64,000 nucleotides of DNA from Roseiarcus sp963709655 (GTDB taxonomy: Bacteria; Pseudomonadota; Alphaproteobacteria; Rhizobiales; Beijerinckiaceae): contig CAVPXF010000026.1 of the NCBI GenBank assembly GCA_963709655.1, positions 476,777 to 540,776 on the forward strand, given 5' to 3'. Of the stretch, positions 38,745 through 47,693 are shown piece by piece. The notes beneath the pieces are model-generated. The model was given only the letters and a program-made list of their open reading frames with translations. It was not told the origin of the DNA and did not search any database. The translations under genes were made by a program, and so were the position numbers. How positions within the stretch are numbered: position 1 is the stretch's first letter; the number at the start of each line of letters is the position of its first letter.

Positions 38745-38776
38745 ACGGCTTCCGATTATGGCCCTTCTTATAAAGC

Positions 38777-38986
38777 GACAAGGACGACCCAGCAGAATGC
38801 GTCAAGCGTGGAGGAAGCGACCTCTGCGAGCAGTGGCTCGCCGCGGAGGGCGAGCAACTCACCCAGCTCATCCGTCAGTTCGCAGTTTCGCAGGTTTCGG
38901 ATGAAGACTTGCGCCGAAAGCTCCGGGCCGCGGCGCCGCACGTTTTCCAGCCACCGACGAACCGGCCGCAGCGGCTCGCCAAATAG
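38777..38986 (+). pseudogene. methyl-accepting chemotaxis protein 3' remnant
   Basis: One frame gives TTQQNASSVEEATSASS, the pattern at the end of receptor signalling domains. After a one-base shift the next frame gives SEQWLAAEGEQLTQLIRQF and LRRKLRAAAPHVFQPP with a stop at 38986. The intact receptor 3 kb downstream ends in the same way (ELKRVAPHAFREAPK). Nothing of the rest of the receptor is present. Confidence 0.75.
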
Positions 38987-39102
38987 GCAGTCCGGCGCGT
39001 CGCCGCGAGAGGCGGAGCCAACAAGGGCGGCCGAGGCTGATGACTGACGCAACTCCTTATGATCGTCCTCCGCCACGCAAAATGCTTTGAAGGAATCCTC
39101 TA

Positions 39103-39537
39103 ATGATCCACGAACTCATCGCCATCAATGTCCGCGGACAGGAATTTTGCGTGAACGTAAAAAATGTCCGCGAAATCCGGGGTTGGTCGCCTGAAGCGAG
39201 ACTCCCCCATGCGCCGGATTTCGTGCGCGGCGTCGTCAACTTGCGAGGCGCTGTCCTGCCAATCATCGATCTTGGAGTGCGGCTTGGATTTGAGACGGCG
39301 GAGCCCACGCCGCGACACGCAATACTGGTTGTCGAGGTCGGCGACACGGTCGTCGGCCTCCTTGTCGACGCAGTGTCGGAGATCTTCAAAGTCGAGGACG
39401 CCGAGATCCAGGATTTGCCCAAGGCGGCGGCAGATGTCGCCCGGGAGTTTGTCAGCGGAATCATTCCAAGCGGCAATCGACTGATTAGTCTTCTGAACAC
39501 CAAAAGTCTCACGCCAGAAATGGCCTGCGCCGCCTAG
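39103..39537 (+). CDS. cheW: chemotaxis coupling protein CheW
   Basis: CheW links receptors to the CheA kinase at the inner face of the membrane or in cytoplasmic arrays. The 144-residue protein shows the family blocks INVRGQEFCVNVKNVREI, FVRGVVNLRGAVLPIIDL with the conserved NLRG near residue 47, and GLLVDAVSEIF. AAGGAA lies before the ATG. The receptor gene follows about 300 bases later on the same strand. Confidence 0.93.
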   Translation: MIHELIAINVRGQEFCVNVKNVREIRGWSPEARLPHAPDFVRGVVNLRGAVLPIIDLGVRLGFETAEPTPRHAILVVEVGDTVVGLLVDAVSEIFKVEDAEIQDLPKAAADVAREFVSGIIPSGNRLISLLNTKSLTPEMACAA

Positions 39538-39852
39538 ACTCGAACGGGCCTAACCTGCCGTGGGACGGTAACGACGCGTCATAACTCTGCCGCGAGGCTC
39601 CAGCCCGAGCGAGCCGCGGCGAAATGCGAACCGTCTGATGGCTTTAGAGATTTTTCAGATCTAACAGACATGGATATAAAGACACGACGGTCGCGCGTTC
39701 GAGAGTTCGATTCGCGCTTGTGGCATGACGCCCCACCGTCGAAGTCATTAATAAAGAACTTGAACCACCTGCAAGGGCATGGCGGCGGCGACTCCGCACG
39801 GTCTGGTATCCAACAGATTCTATACGCTTGGCGATGCAAAAGGAGATGGCCC
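39538..39852. other. intergenic region between cheW and the receptor gene
   Basis: About 315 bases. The receptor frame is open upstream to 39670, but no good start with a ribosome binding site occurs before the GTG at 39853. No other feature is seen. Confidence 0.35.
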
Positions 39853-41661
39853 GTGGTTTCTTTCGATTTTGGAACAGACTCTAAGCGGGTTCTCAAGGCC
39901 ATCGGCAGGGCGTTCGCCCTTATCGAATTTTCTCCGGACGGCAAGGTCATCACCGCCAACGAGAACTTCTGCAAGATTCTCGGATACGAGCTCGCGGAAA
40001 TCAAAGGCCGGCCTCACAGCATGTTCGTCGAAGCGAGCTACGCGGCGAAGCCGGAATACCGCGAATTCTGGAGCAGGCTCGGCCGCGGCGAATTCAACGC
40101 CGGAGAGTTCAAGCGCATCGGCAAAGGGGCCAAGGAAATCTGGATTCAGGCCTCCTACAATCCGGTGCTTAACGGATCGGGAAAAGTCCTCAAGGTCGTC
40201 AAGGTCGCGATGGACGTGACGGCGTCGAAAATGCAGGCGCTGCAAGACAAGGGCAAGATCGACGCGATTTCGCGCGCCCAGGCGATGATCGAATTCTCGC
40301 CCGACGGCACGGTCTTGACCGCCAACGACAATTTTCTCGCCGTGCTCGGCTATCGGCTCGACGAAATCCAGGGCCGGCGCCACATGATGTTCGTCGATCC
40401 GGCCTACGCGCAGTCCGAGGCCTACCGCGAGTTCTGGAGCAAACTGAACCGCGGAGAATATGTCGCCGAGGAATTCAAGCGCATCGGCAAGGGCGGCAGG
40501 GAGGTCTGGATCCAAGCCTCCTACAATCCGATTTTCGACACGGAACGCCGCGTCATCCGGGTGGTCAAGTTTGCGACCGACGTCACGGCTCGCGTAGAGT
40601 CCCTCGCAAAGATCGGCGCCGGACTTGCTCGCCTGTCCGATGGCGACTTGCAGCAGCGCTTCTCCACGCCTTTCTTCGACGCTCTCGAACCATTTCGCGC
40701 GGATTTCAACGCCGCCCTCGGCGCGCTCGACCAGTCGATGCTGGCCGTCGACGCCAACACCCATGCGATTCAGGGCGGAGCAAGAGAAATCTCCTCCGCG
40801 GCGGAGGATCTGTCGCAGCGCACGCAGCAGCAAGCCTCGAGTCTTGAAGAGACAGCCGCGGCGCTGACTGAGATCACGACCACCGTCCGCAACACGGCGG
40901 AAAGCGCCGTCCATGCGCGAGACGTGGTCGGCGAGGCCAAAGAGGACGCCGAGAAGACCGGCGCTGTGGTGCGCGAGGCCGTGGAGGCGATGGGCGCCAT
41001 CGATAACTCGTCGAAACAGATCAGCCAGATCATCGGGGTCATCGACGAGATCGCGTTCCAGACCAACCTGCTCGCGCTGAACGCGGGGGTCGAGGCGGCG
41101 CGGGCCGGCGATGCGGGACGAGGGTTTGCGGTGGTCGCTTCGGAAGTGCGCGCGCTCGCCCAGCGATCAGCGGAGGCGGCCAAGGAAATCAAGGCGCTGA
41201 TTCGGACGTCGGAGGAACGAGTTGGGCAAGGCGCCGCGCTCGTCGCGCGCACCGGCGAGGCTTTGCAGCGCATCGTCTCCCGGGTGCTCGAAATCGCCCA
41301 GATCGTCGGCGGCATTTCCGCGGGCGTGCAGGAACAGTCGACCGCTCTTGAAGAGGTGAACAAGGCGATCGGCGAGATGGATGGGGTGACGCAGGCCAAT
41401 GCGGGGATGGTCGAGGAGACGACAGCGGCAGTTCACAACCTTTCCCAGCAAGCCGAGGAACTCGCCGGTCTTGTCGGCAAGTACAAGATCACCGGCGGCG
41501 CGGAGGTCGGGCTGCGTCAGGAGCTCAAGCGCGTCGCGCCGCACGCTTTCCGTGAGGCGCCCAAGGCCATCGGCCGTGAGGCGCCCAAGGCCATCGGCAA
41601 AGCTTCGAAGCCGCGAGCCAAAGTCGCCGCCGTTGCGAATGAAACGTGGCAAGAGTTCTGA
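39853..41661 (+). CDS. soluble methyl-accepting chemotaxis protein with two PAS domains
   Basis: A 602-residue receptor without transmembrane helices, so it should act in the cytoplasm. Two PAS domains (residues ~10-120 and ~132-245) are near repeats of each other: both contain EFSPDG, GRPHSMFV/GRRHMMFV, EFKRIGKG and WIQASYNP. A short HAMP-like stretch (GLARLSDGDLQQRF) leads into the signalling domain, whose hairpin tip is IIGVIDEIAFQTNLLALNAG. GTG at 39853 is the likely start, with AGGAG upstream. The tail repeats REAPKAIG twice (24-base tandem). PAS pairs of this sort often bind heme or sense redox state; no ligand residue is certain. Confidence 0.93.
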   Translation: MVSFDFGTDSKRVLKAIGRAFALIEFSPDGKVITANENFCKILGYELAEIKGRPHSMFVEASYAAKPEYREFWSRLGRGEFNAGEFKRIGKGAKEIWIQASYNPVLNGSGKVLKVVKVAMDVTASKMQALQDKGKIDAISRAQAMIEFSPDGTVLTANDNFLAVLGYRLDEIQGRRHMMFVDPAYAQSEAYREFWSKLNRGEYVAEEFKRIGKGGREVWIQASYNPIFDTERRVIRVVKFATDVTARVESLAKIGAGLARLSDGDLQQRFSTPFFDALEPFRADFNAALGALDQSMLAVDANTHAIQGGAREISSAAEDLSQRTQQQASSLEETAAALTEITTTVRNTAESAVHARDVVGEAKEDAEKTGAVVREAVEAMGAIDNSSKQISQIIGVIDEIAFQTNLLALNAGVEAARAGDAGRGFAVVASEVRALAQRSAEAAKEIKALIRTSEERVGQGAALVARTGEALQRIVSRVLEIAQIVGGISAGVQEQSTALEEVNKAIGEMDGVTQANAGMVEETTAAVHNLSQQAEELAGLVGKYKITGGAEVGLRQELKRVAPHAFREAPKAIGREAPKAIGKASKPRAKVAAVANETWQEF

Positions 41662-41708
41662 CGACGGGTCCGTATTGTTTCGGTGGGACATCGGTCAAGC
41701 CTTTTTCG

Positions 41709-41754
41709 CTGGGGGTGGGACGGCGGCTTTCCAGCCCGTCGCCCCCACCAGGGA
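41709..41754 (+). terminator. candidate hairpin after the receptor gene
   Basis: GGTGGGACGG and CCGTCGCCCCCACC can pair around a CGGCTTTCCAGC loop with one bulge, about 50 bases after the receptor stop. There is no T-run. The remaining ~480 bases up to the phosphoesterase gene hold nothing I can recognise. Confidence 0.35.
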
Positions 41755-42234
41755 CCGCCGGCCGCACAGCCTGTGTCCTCGGCATGCATTGGACGGTCGT
41801 GACGGCCGCCGCTGGCGGCGCTCACGCTGTTCTCTACGGTGTCGAGCGGCCGACCCCTTGCATGCTCACGACAGTGGCAACTGCAGCTGCGGCGGCGGCT
41901 GAAGCGCCTGGCGTTCGCCTCTGAGGCGGGGAGCGGCTTCGCCAATCACCGAGGCGCCTGGGCGCCCGACGGAAGCGGCGCTGTGCGATTTTTTGCCCAC
42001 GCCGTGAACTGGGCGTCGTTCAATTGAGAACTCGAGGCGCCGCTCAGCCTCGCGAAACCGCATTTCGACGAGGTCTCGAAAGCTGACCCATGTCCTGCAA
42101 CCACGATCGCGGGCAGAGATCGATGATTTCACGATGCGGATCCTTCGTTCGGCCCATTTGCCAGGCGCTATGCCGCGTTCATGCGGCTGGCACAGGACCT
42201 TCCTAATATACCGCGAACCAGGGAAGTCACGCCC

Positions 42235-43086
42235 ATGGGACGCATCATCATCCTATCGGACATCCACCTCTCGCCGACGCATGGATTCTTCTGGGAGAAT
42301 TGGTGTATTGCTCGAGATTTTGCCAACAGGGCGGCGGCTGACGCCGTGATCGTCAATGGCGACCTCACGATCAATGGTCCCGACAGCGATGAAGAGGTCA
42401 AGTTTGCCGCATTGGCGCTCAAGAGCCTGCGCGGACCTGTCCTGCCCCTGCCTGGCAATCACGATGTCGGCGACGAACCGCCTGGCCAAGACCCCGACCA
42501 GATCGTCAATACACAGCGGCTCGCTCGATGGGACAGATTTTTCGGCGCCGATCGCTGGATGCTCGACACCGAAGGATGGCGCCTCATTGGCGTGAACGCA
42601 CAACTCTTCGGCTCGAGCCTGCCGCGCGAGGACGAGCAGAACCGTTGGCTCGATGAGCAACTCGTCGCCGCCGCGGGTCGGCCGATCGCGCTGTTCCTGC
42701 ACAAGCCGCTTTTCCTGGAAGATCTCAACGAAGGCCCGGCGAGCGCCGTCTGCATCGTGCCGCAGGCGCGTGCGAGCCTGGTCGATATGTTGCATCAAAG
42801 GGGCGTGAGGCTGGTCGTGAGCGGCCACTTGCATGAGTCTCGCGATCGCACATTCAACGGCCTGCGCCACCTGTGGGCGCCGGCCGTTGCCTTTGCAGGG
42901 CCGCAATCCCATGGCGGCGACGCCCGTTGTGGCCTCACGGCGCTGGATTTCTCCCGCGATGGAGTCGACATCACGATCGAACGACCCGAGGGGATGGTCT
43001 CGCACGATTTGGCGGCGATCAAGGGCCATGGGCGTTATCAATTCCTGCGTGATATGCCGCCATCGCCGGTTGTGTCGACCGACTGA
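42235..43086 (+). CDS. calcineurin-like metallophosphoesterase (CpdA-like)
   Basis: A 283-residue phosphoesterase with all the two-metal motifs: LSDIHLSP (D-x-H), NGDLTING (GD), LPGNHDVGD (GNHD), FLHKPLF and the C-terminal SGHLHESRD (GH-x-H). It resembles the CpdA/Icc-type cyclic nucleotide or phosphodiester hydrolases. The ATG at 42235 has GGGAAG upstream. In relatives such genes often lie with sugar or glycerophosphodiester ABC transporters; here only a decayed permease follows, on the other strand. The true substrate is unknown. Confidence 0.88.
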   Translation: MGRIIILSDIHLSPTHGFFWENWCIARDFANRAAADAVIVNGDLTINGPDSDEEVKFAALALKSLRGPVLPLPGNHDVGDEPPGQDPDQIVNTQRLARWDRFFGADRWMLDTEGWRLIGVNAQLFGSSLPREDEQNRWLDEQLVAAAGRPIALFLHKPLFLEDLNEGPASAVCIVPQARASLVDMLHQRGVRLVVSGHLHESRDRTFNGLRHLWAPAVAFAGPQSHGGDARCGLTALDFSRDGVDITIERPEGMVSHDLAAIKGHGRYQFLRDMPPSPVVSTD

Positions 43087-43157
43087 GGCGCCCCGGCCTG
43101 GCGGAGGAAGCGCGAAGCGGCGCCGCGCGAGACCGCGCCGAAAGAGGGGCGACGCGT

Positions 43158-43868
43158 TCACCTTCCAAATCCCGCCGTCAGTCCGCTGACGAGCTGGCGC
43201 TGCGCGACGATGTAGAGGAAGACGATCGGCAGGGCCGACAGGACGACCGCCGCCATCAGCCCGGGGATGTCGATGCCGAACTCCCCCTCAAAACTCTGCA
43301 GCGCCAGCGGCAGGGTCTGCGCCGAGGTGCTTTGCGTCAGCACCAGGGGAAACAGGAAGTTGTTCCAGGTCTGGATGGCATTGCAGATGGCCACGGTGGC
43401 GAGCGCGGGCTGCGACAGCGGCGCGACCAGGCGCCAGATCAGCCCGAGGCCGAACAGCGTATCGTAGAGGCCCATATGCACCATGAGGACGTAGATCGGG
43501 ATGATCGTGGCCTGGATCGGCACGGCGAGGCCGAGCAGCAAGAGCCGGAACACCGCGGCAGTATAGGCGCCACGCAGCCGGGCGATCGCGTAGGCCAGCG
43601 GCAGCGACACCGCCAGCACGGCGACCATGCAGGCGAGCGTCACGATGACGCTATTGAGGAAATAGTGAAGGATGCCGCTCTCGAACGTCCGGGCGTAGTT
43701 TGCGCCGGTGAGGCCGGTGGGCATGAATAGGCTGTGTTTCGCGAAGAAGTCCTGCCGCGACTCGACCCGCAGTCGCGGGGTCCCCCGCTCGATCAAGCTT
43801 GTCAGACGCGTGAACGCGCGGCACGTCCGCCGGTTCCCAAAAAATCCGCGATCGGGCGCGGACGCCAA
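43158..43868 (-). pseudogene. carbohydrate ABC transporter permease (MalG/UgpE type), N-terminally truncated with internal deletion
   Basis: The recognisable part begins with FFAKHSLFMPTGLTGANYAR and covers several transmembrane helices (FLNSVIVTLACMVAVLAVSL; LLLLGLAVPIQATIIPIYVL) and the C-terminus LPIVFLYIVAQRQLVSGLTA. The first helix is missing and is replaced by unrelated sequence. Between GLYDTLFGLGL and APLSQPALATVAI about 30-35 residues are lost, which removes the EAA loop that contacts the ATPase. Normal relatives have ~275 residues. It cannot function as a permease. Confidence 0.8.
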
Positions 43869-43988
43869 TGCGCCGTCACTTTGGGCTCGTCCCGGCCAGG
43901 CGCCGGCGCCCGCCCTCCGCCCAGCGTGTCTTGGCGGGAACGTCGGATCTTCGAGGCGGAATTAGGCCAACGACATTGGTAAATAGAT

Positions 43989-44004
43989 TGTGATCCGGCT
44001 CACA
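43989..44004. promoter_or_regulatory. perfect CRP/FNR-type palindrome
   Basis: TGTGATCCGGCTCACA is TGTGA-N6-TCACA, the consensus of CRP-family sites. It lies 128 bases upstream of the small gene at 44132. Which CRP/FNR-family regulator would bind it is not known. Confidence 0.5.
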
Positions 44005-44131
44005 GCGCGAGCCCCGCGATATTGCCATCCGTCGGAGAGCGGAAGTCGTCGCGAGGGATAAAATCGACGCTCGCCTTATCTTTGGGCCTTGGGAGGCTTT
44101 TCAGCGCTGCTTACGACCGCGGGGGACAATC

Positions 44132-44347
44132 ATGTTAGGGCATTTTGACCAACGCGCGATCGAACAGGCCGCGGTCTTGTTGAAAGTGGCCAAGCGTCAT
44201 TCTAGCGATGAGCTCGACGCCGCGCTCAAGGCGGGGCGCCTTGCAATCGAATATAGCCTCAAGGAAATTAAAGCAACGGGCGACTCCAGTCGCGCTCTGA
44301 TCGAAGCAATCGATGTCGCTCGGTCGATAGTGAGCAATAGAGGCTGA
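44132..44347 (+). CDS. small hypothetical protein
   Basis: A 71-residue, mostly helical protein (MLGHFDQRAIEQAAVLLKVA ... LDAALKAGRLAIEYSLKEIK) with GGGGGA before the ATG. There is no signal peptide, membrane helix or recognised domain. A CRP-type palindrome lies upstream. The call rests on the ribosome binding site and a reasonable amino-acid composition. Confidence 0.45.
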   Translation: MLGHFDQRAIEQAAVLLKVAKRHSSDELDAALKAGRLAIEYSLKEIKATGDSSRALIEAIDVARSIVSNRG

Positions 44348-44414
44348 CAGTCATCGGCGGAGGCGATGCTCGCCGCGATCGAAAGAATGGAGGCGCGCCG
44401 CCTTAGCCACTGCA

Positions 44415-45029
44415 CTAACACACGATCGCCGGGGGCGTTACGTCGCGCGAACACAAGGCCTCGGAAAGAATCCTTTGCGCCAACGCCCTCGCGTCCACAT
44501 TTGGAGCCAAATTCCCGATAAGTAGCACCGAAAGGCCATGGCAGAGGCCCCAAGCCGCCAACACATGCGACTCAACGTCGATCGAGCCCGAATGCCCCAT
44601 GGCGTCCTGAGCCTGCGCGATCGCGCCACTGAGTTCGGGATACTTGTCTTTTTGCCGCAAGGTCTGTCCAAACATCAAGCGGAACAGTCCTCGGCTCGCC
44701 AGCGCGAAGTCGACATAAGCGAGGCCGACGGCGATCGCTGGATCGGGTCCGCTGGCGGCGGCCCGCAGTCCTGCCGCGAGTTCAAGGAAACCCTTCGCCG
44801 CCACAGCCGCCAACAAGGCTTCTTTATTCAGGAAATGACGGTAGGTCGCATTCGCGGTGACGCCAACGTCGCGTCCAGCCTCGCGCAGTTTGATGTCCTC
44901 GATATTATCGCCTGCATCAAGAATGCGTCGCGCTGCGCGGCACAGCTCGTCCCGAGTGTTCCTTTTCACCGATCGGCTCCCTACACGCGCAGGCCCGTCG
45001 ATGTTTACGGTGTTTTCTTTTGGCGTCAA
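44415..45029 (-). CDS. TetR/AcrR family transcriptional regulator
   Basis: A 204-residue repressor. The N-terminal helix-turn-helix is at residues ~22-70 (RDELCRAARRILDAGDNIEDIKLREAGRDVGVTANATYRHFLNKEALLAAVA, where the VGVTANATYRHF recognition helix is clear). The C-terminal ligand domain resembles the WHG type (YVDFALASRGLFRLMFGQ). It is divergent from the phosphatase gene, with about 210 bases between them, so it may regulate that gene or itself. The ligand is unknown. Confidence 0.9.
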   Translation of the reverse strand: MTPKENTVNIDGPARVGSRSVKRNTRDELCRAARRILDAGDNIEDIKLREAGRDVGVTANATYRHFLNKEALLAAVAAKGFLELAAGLRAAASGPDPAIAVGLAYVDFALASRGLFRLMFGQTLRQKDKYPELSGAIAQAQDAMGHSGSIDVESHVLAAWGLCHGLSVLLIGNLAPNVDARALAQRILSEALCSRDVTPPAIVC

Positions 45030-45242
45030 CGCGCATTTTTACGGCGCCGGTTACGAGGAAGGGATAATCGCCAATTCCCTGCGTCGCGACCCAATATTCA
45101 AGATGGCGCTCGACTTGTCGGCTGCGCAGCGGCAACTCCGTCATTGGGTATTTTTCCAGGAACCGTTGGCCGAGGAATGAGCGTCATGCGTATTCGAGGT
45201 TGGCCAACAGTTCCGCGAAAGCGAACGGCCTCAAACGAAGGG

Positions 45243-45833
45243 ATGATGAAGCCCACGCCCTTATCCACGCTAACGATCTGCGGGCTCGACGAACTGGACC
45301 GTCGCGGCGCCGAGGCTGTGACTCACGTGCTTTCTGTTCTTGACCCAGGGTGGCCGGAGCCCGCAGCCTTCCGGGCGTTCGGTCCACATTTGCGGACGAC
45401 ATTGCATTTTCACGACGCGATCGAGCGCGCTCCGCAAATCGTTTTGCCGCAGCGGAGGCACATCAAGGCGATCCTGAAGTTTGGACGGGATTTAGGCGGC
45501 GATTTCAGCCATCTGCTTATCCATTGCCACGCTGGCGTGTCGCGCTCCACAGCGGCAATGACGATGATATTGGCGCAGGCGTTAGCTGATGAAAGCGCGG
45601 AAGCCATTGTTGATAGGCTATTGTTGATCAGGCCGCAGGCGTGGCCCAACTCACTGATGGTTAAGATCGCCGACGAGCTTCTTGGACGAGAGGGTCGCTT
45701 GAGCGCGGCGCTCAGCCGCATTTATTCCCAGCAACTTGCGGCGCACCCAGAACTCGCGGAAACCATGAGGCGATTGAACCGCGCGAAGGAGGTCGAACTC
45801 GGCCTGCAAGGGAAAGTTTCGAGGGGAGATTAA
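45243..45833 (+). CDS. tyrosine phosphatase-like protein
   Basis: A 196-residue cytoplasmic protein with the Cys-x5-Arg phosphatase loop in LLIHCHAGVSRSTAAMT (Cys near residue 103, Arg near 109) and the following helix AMTMILAQALADES. The Asp of the general-acid loop is not obvious. Similar proteins in Rhizobiales are annotated tyrosine phosphatase family protein. The ATG at 45243 has GAAGGG upstream. It is transcribed away from the TetR gene. Confidence 0.85.
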   Translation: MMKPTPLSTLTICGLDELDRRGAEAVTHVLSVLDPGWPEPAAFRAFGPHLRTTLHFHDAIERAPQIVLPQRRHIKAILKFGRDLGGDFSHLLIHCHAGVSRSTAAMTMILAQALADESAEAIVDRLLLIRPQAWPNSLMVKIADELLGREGRLSAALSRIYSQQLAAHPELAETMRRLNRAKEVELGLQGKVSRGD

Positions 45834-46123
45834 GCGGCCGTTTTCAGGCTTCCGTCGGGAAATGAGCAATTTTCAGTTGGGCTTGCCTCCGACGTGTCGC
45901 CGTCCATTCGCGCGCACGTCATGCGCCTTGGGGCGCGTAGCCGCATGCCGCGCACGATCCGCATTGGAAAAACGCCGCGTCTACTCGGCGAGGAGGTCGT
46001 CGGGGACCGGCGCTCGCCATTTCCTTGTTTGACGACGATCAAACGACGTCGGGTGATTCCATGTAGGCTGCCGCCAAATTCAGTCGAACGGATGCGCCAA
46101 GCGTGCGGTCCATGGGGAGGAGG

Positions 46124-47686
46124 ATGAGCGAGAATACCTACGACGCCGTCGTCATCGGCTCCGGCCTCGGCGGCCTCACAGCCGGCGCGCTGCTCGCCAA
46201 AAGCGGCCGCAAGGTCTGCGTCATCGAACGCAATCACAGCGTCGGCGGGGCCGCGTCGGCCTTCAGGAAGGGCGCGCTGACGATCGAGCCAGCCCTGCAC
46301 CAGACGGCCGATCCGCGCGACCCGGCCGAAGTCAAACATGCGATCCTGACCGAGCTCGGCATTCTCGACGAGATCGAATGGATCCCGATGCGGCCGTTCT
46401 ATGCGGTGAAGGGCGGTCCGATCGGCGAGATGTTCGAAATGCCGGTCGGGTTCGACGCCGCGCATAATGCGCTGAGCCAGCGGTTTCCGAGGGGCCGCGA
46501 GGGCTCGGCGCGGTTCTTCGGCGCGCTCGAGCAGATCCACGACGCCGTCACGCGGCTCAACGAGGCGGGCGAGGACCGGAGCCTCGGCAAGCTCGTGCGC
46601 GCCGGCGTGGCGCTGAGACCGCTCGCGCGCGACTGGCGCGCCTCGACCGCCGACATGCTCGAGCGCTTCTTCGGCCCCGACGAGGCGGCCAAATGCGCGG
46701 TCGGCGCGACCATCGGCTATTACGCCGACGACGCCCACAACCTCGCGTGGCCGTTCTTCGCGGTCGCGCAGGCAGGCTTCCTCAAGTCGGGCGGCGTGTT
46801 CGTCAAGGGCGGCTCGCGCGTTCTGTCGATGAAGCTCGCCAAGGTCGTCCACCAGGCGGGCGGATCGGTGCTCATCGGGCGCGACGCGTGCGCCGTCGAG
46901 TTCGACTTGTCCGGCCGTCCGGCCGCCGTGCGGCATGTCGACGCCAAGACGAAGACCGACGAGCAACGCGTCGAGGCGAGGCGGATCCTCGCCAATTGCG
47001 CGCCGCACGTGCTGGCGCTCATGCTGCCGGACGCCGAGCGAGCAAAGATCGACCAGGCCTATGGCGCGAGGCCGCTGTCGATTTCGCTGTTCTCGGCCCA
47101 TTTCGGCCTGAGCGTCCCGCCGGCCCGGATCGGCCTCGACCGGTTCAACCTCGGCGTTCTGCCCCATTCCGTGGCGCGGCAGAGCGACATCGCCGCGGGC
47201 GCGAGCCTCTTCTCCGCCGACCCCGGCGAGGCGCTGCCGGCCTACGGCGTCACCAATTACGGCGCGATCGACAGCGGCCTGAACCCCGACGGACCGACGC
47301 TGGTGTCGGTCGTCGGCGTCGACCGGCTCTCCAACTGGTCGGCGCTTCCGCCGCAGGAGGAAAAAGACCGGCGCGAACGATGGCTCGACGCCTTCCAGGC
47401 GGCGCTCGACCGCGATTATCCGGGCTTCAGCGCGGCGCTGACCGAAAGGATGTTCCTCAACGCGCGCTCGATGGCGGGTTTCATGAACACGCCCGGCGGC
47501 GCGGTCTACGGCTTCGCGCCGCTGCCGTTCGAGCGTTCGATCTGGGTGGGGCTGCCGCGCACGCCCAAGACGCCGCTGCCGGGCGTCTATCTCGCCTCGT
47601 CGTTCGGCCAGTCGGGCGGATTCAGCGGCGCGATGCGAGCCGGCGCGGACGCCGCGCGCATGGCGATGCGGGAGCCTGGGCGCTGA
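46124..47686 (+). CDS. FAD-dependent oxidoreductase, phytoene-desaturase/carotene-isomerase-like
   Basis: A 520-residue flavoprotein. The N-terminus YDAVVIGSGLGGLTAGALLA is the GxGxxG dinucleotide-binding fold, followed by GRKVCVIERNHSVGGAASAF. The C-terminus LPGVYLASSFGQSGGFSGAM is the second FAD-contact motif of the carotenoid desaturase/isomerase-type amine oxidoreductases. GGGGAGGAGG directly precedes the ATG. No other carotenoid gene is near, so the substrate is open. It ends 7 bases from convergent nagA. Confidence 0.88.
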   Translation: MSENTYDAVVIGSGLGGLTAGALLAKSGRKVCVIERNHSVGGAASAFRKGALTIEPALHQTADPRDPAEVKHAILTELGILDEIEWIPMRPFYAVKGGPIGEMFEMPVGFDAAHNALSQRFPRGREGSARFFGALEQIHDAVTRLNEAGEDRSLGKLVRAGVALRPLARDWRASTADMLERFFGPDEAAKCAVGATIGYYADDAHNLAWPFFAVAQAGFLKSGGVFVKGGSRVLSMKLAKVVHQAGGSVLIGRDACAVEFDLSGRPAAVRHVDAKTKTDEQRVEARRILANCAPHVLALMLPDAERAKIDQAYGARPLSISLFSAHFGLSVPPARIGLDRFNLGVLPHSVARQSDIAAGASLFSADPGEALPAYGVTNYGAIDSGLNPDGPTLVSVVGVDRLSNWSALPPQEEKDRRERWLDAFQAALDRDYPGFSAALTERMFLNARSMAGFMNTPGGAVYGFAPLPFERSIWVGLPRTPKTPLPGVYLASSFGQSGGFSGAMRAGADAARMAMREPGR

Positions 47687-47693
47687 CGAGGGC

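Noticed and set aside
45255..45275. TTATCCAC motif (DnaA-box-like) near 45258
   Set aside because: It lies inside the tyrosine phosphatase coding region with no other boxes or iterons around it.
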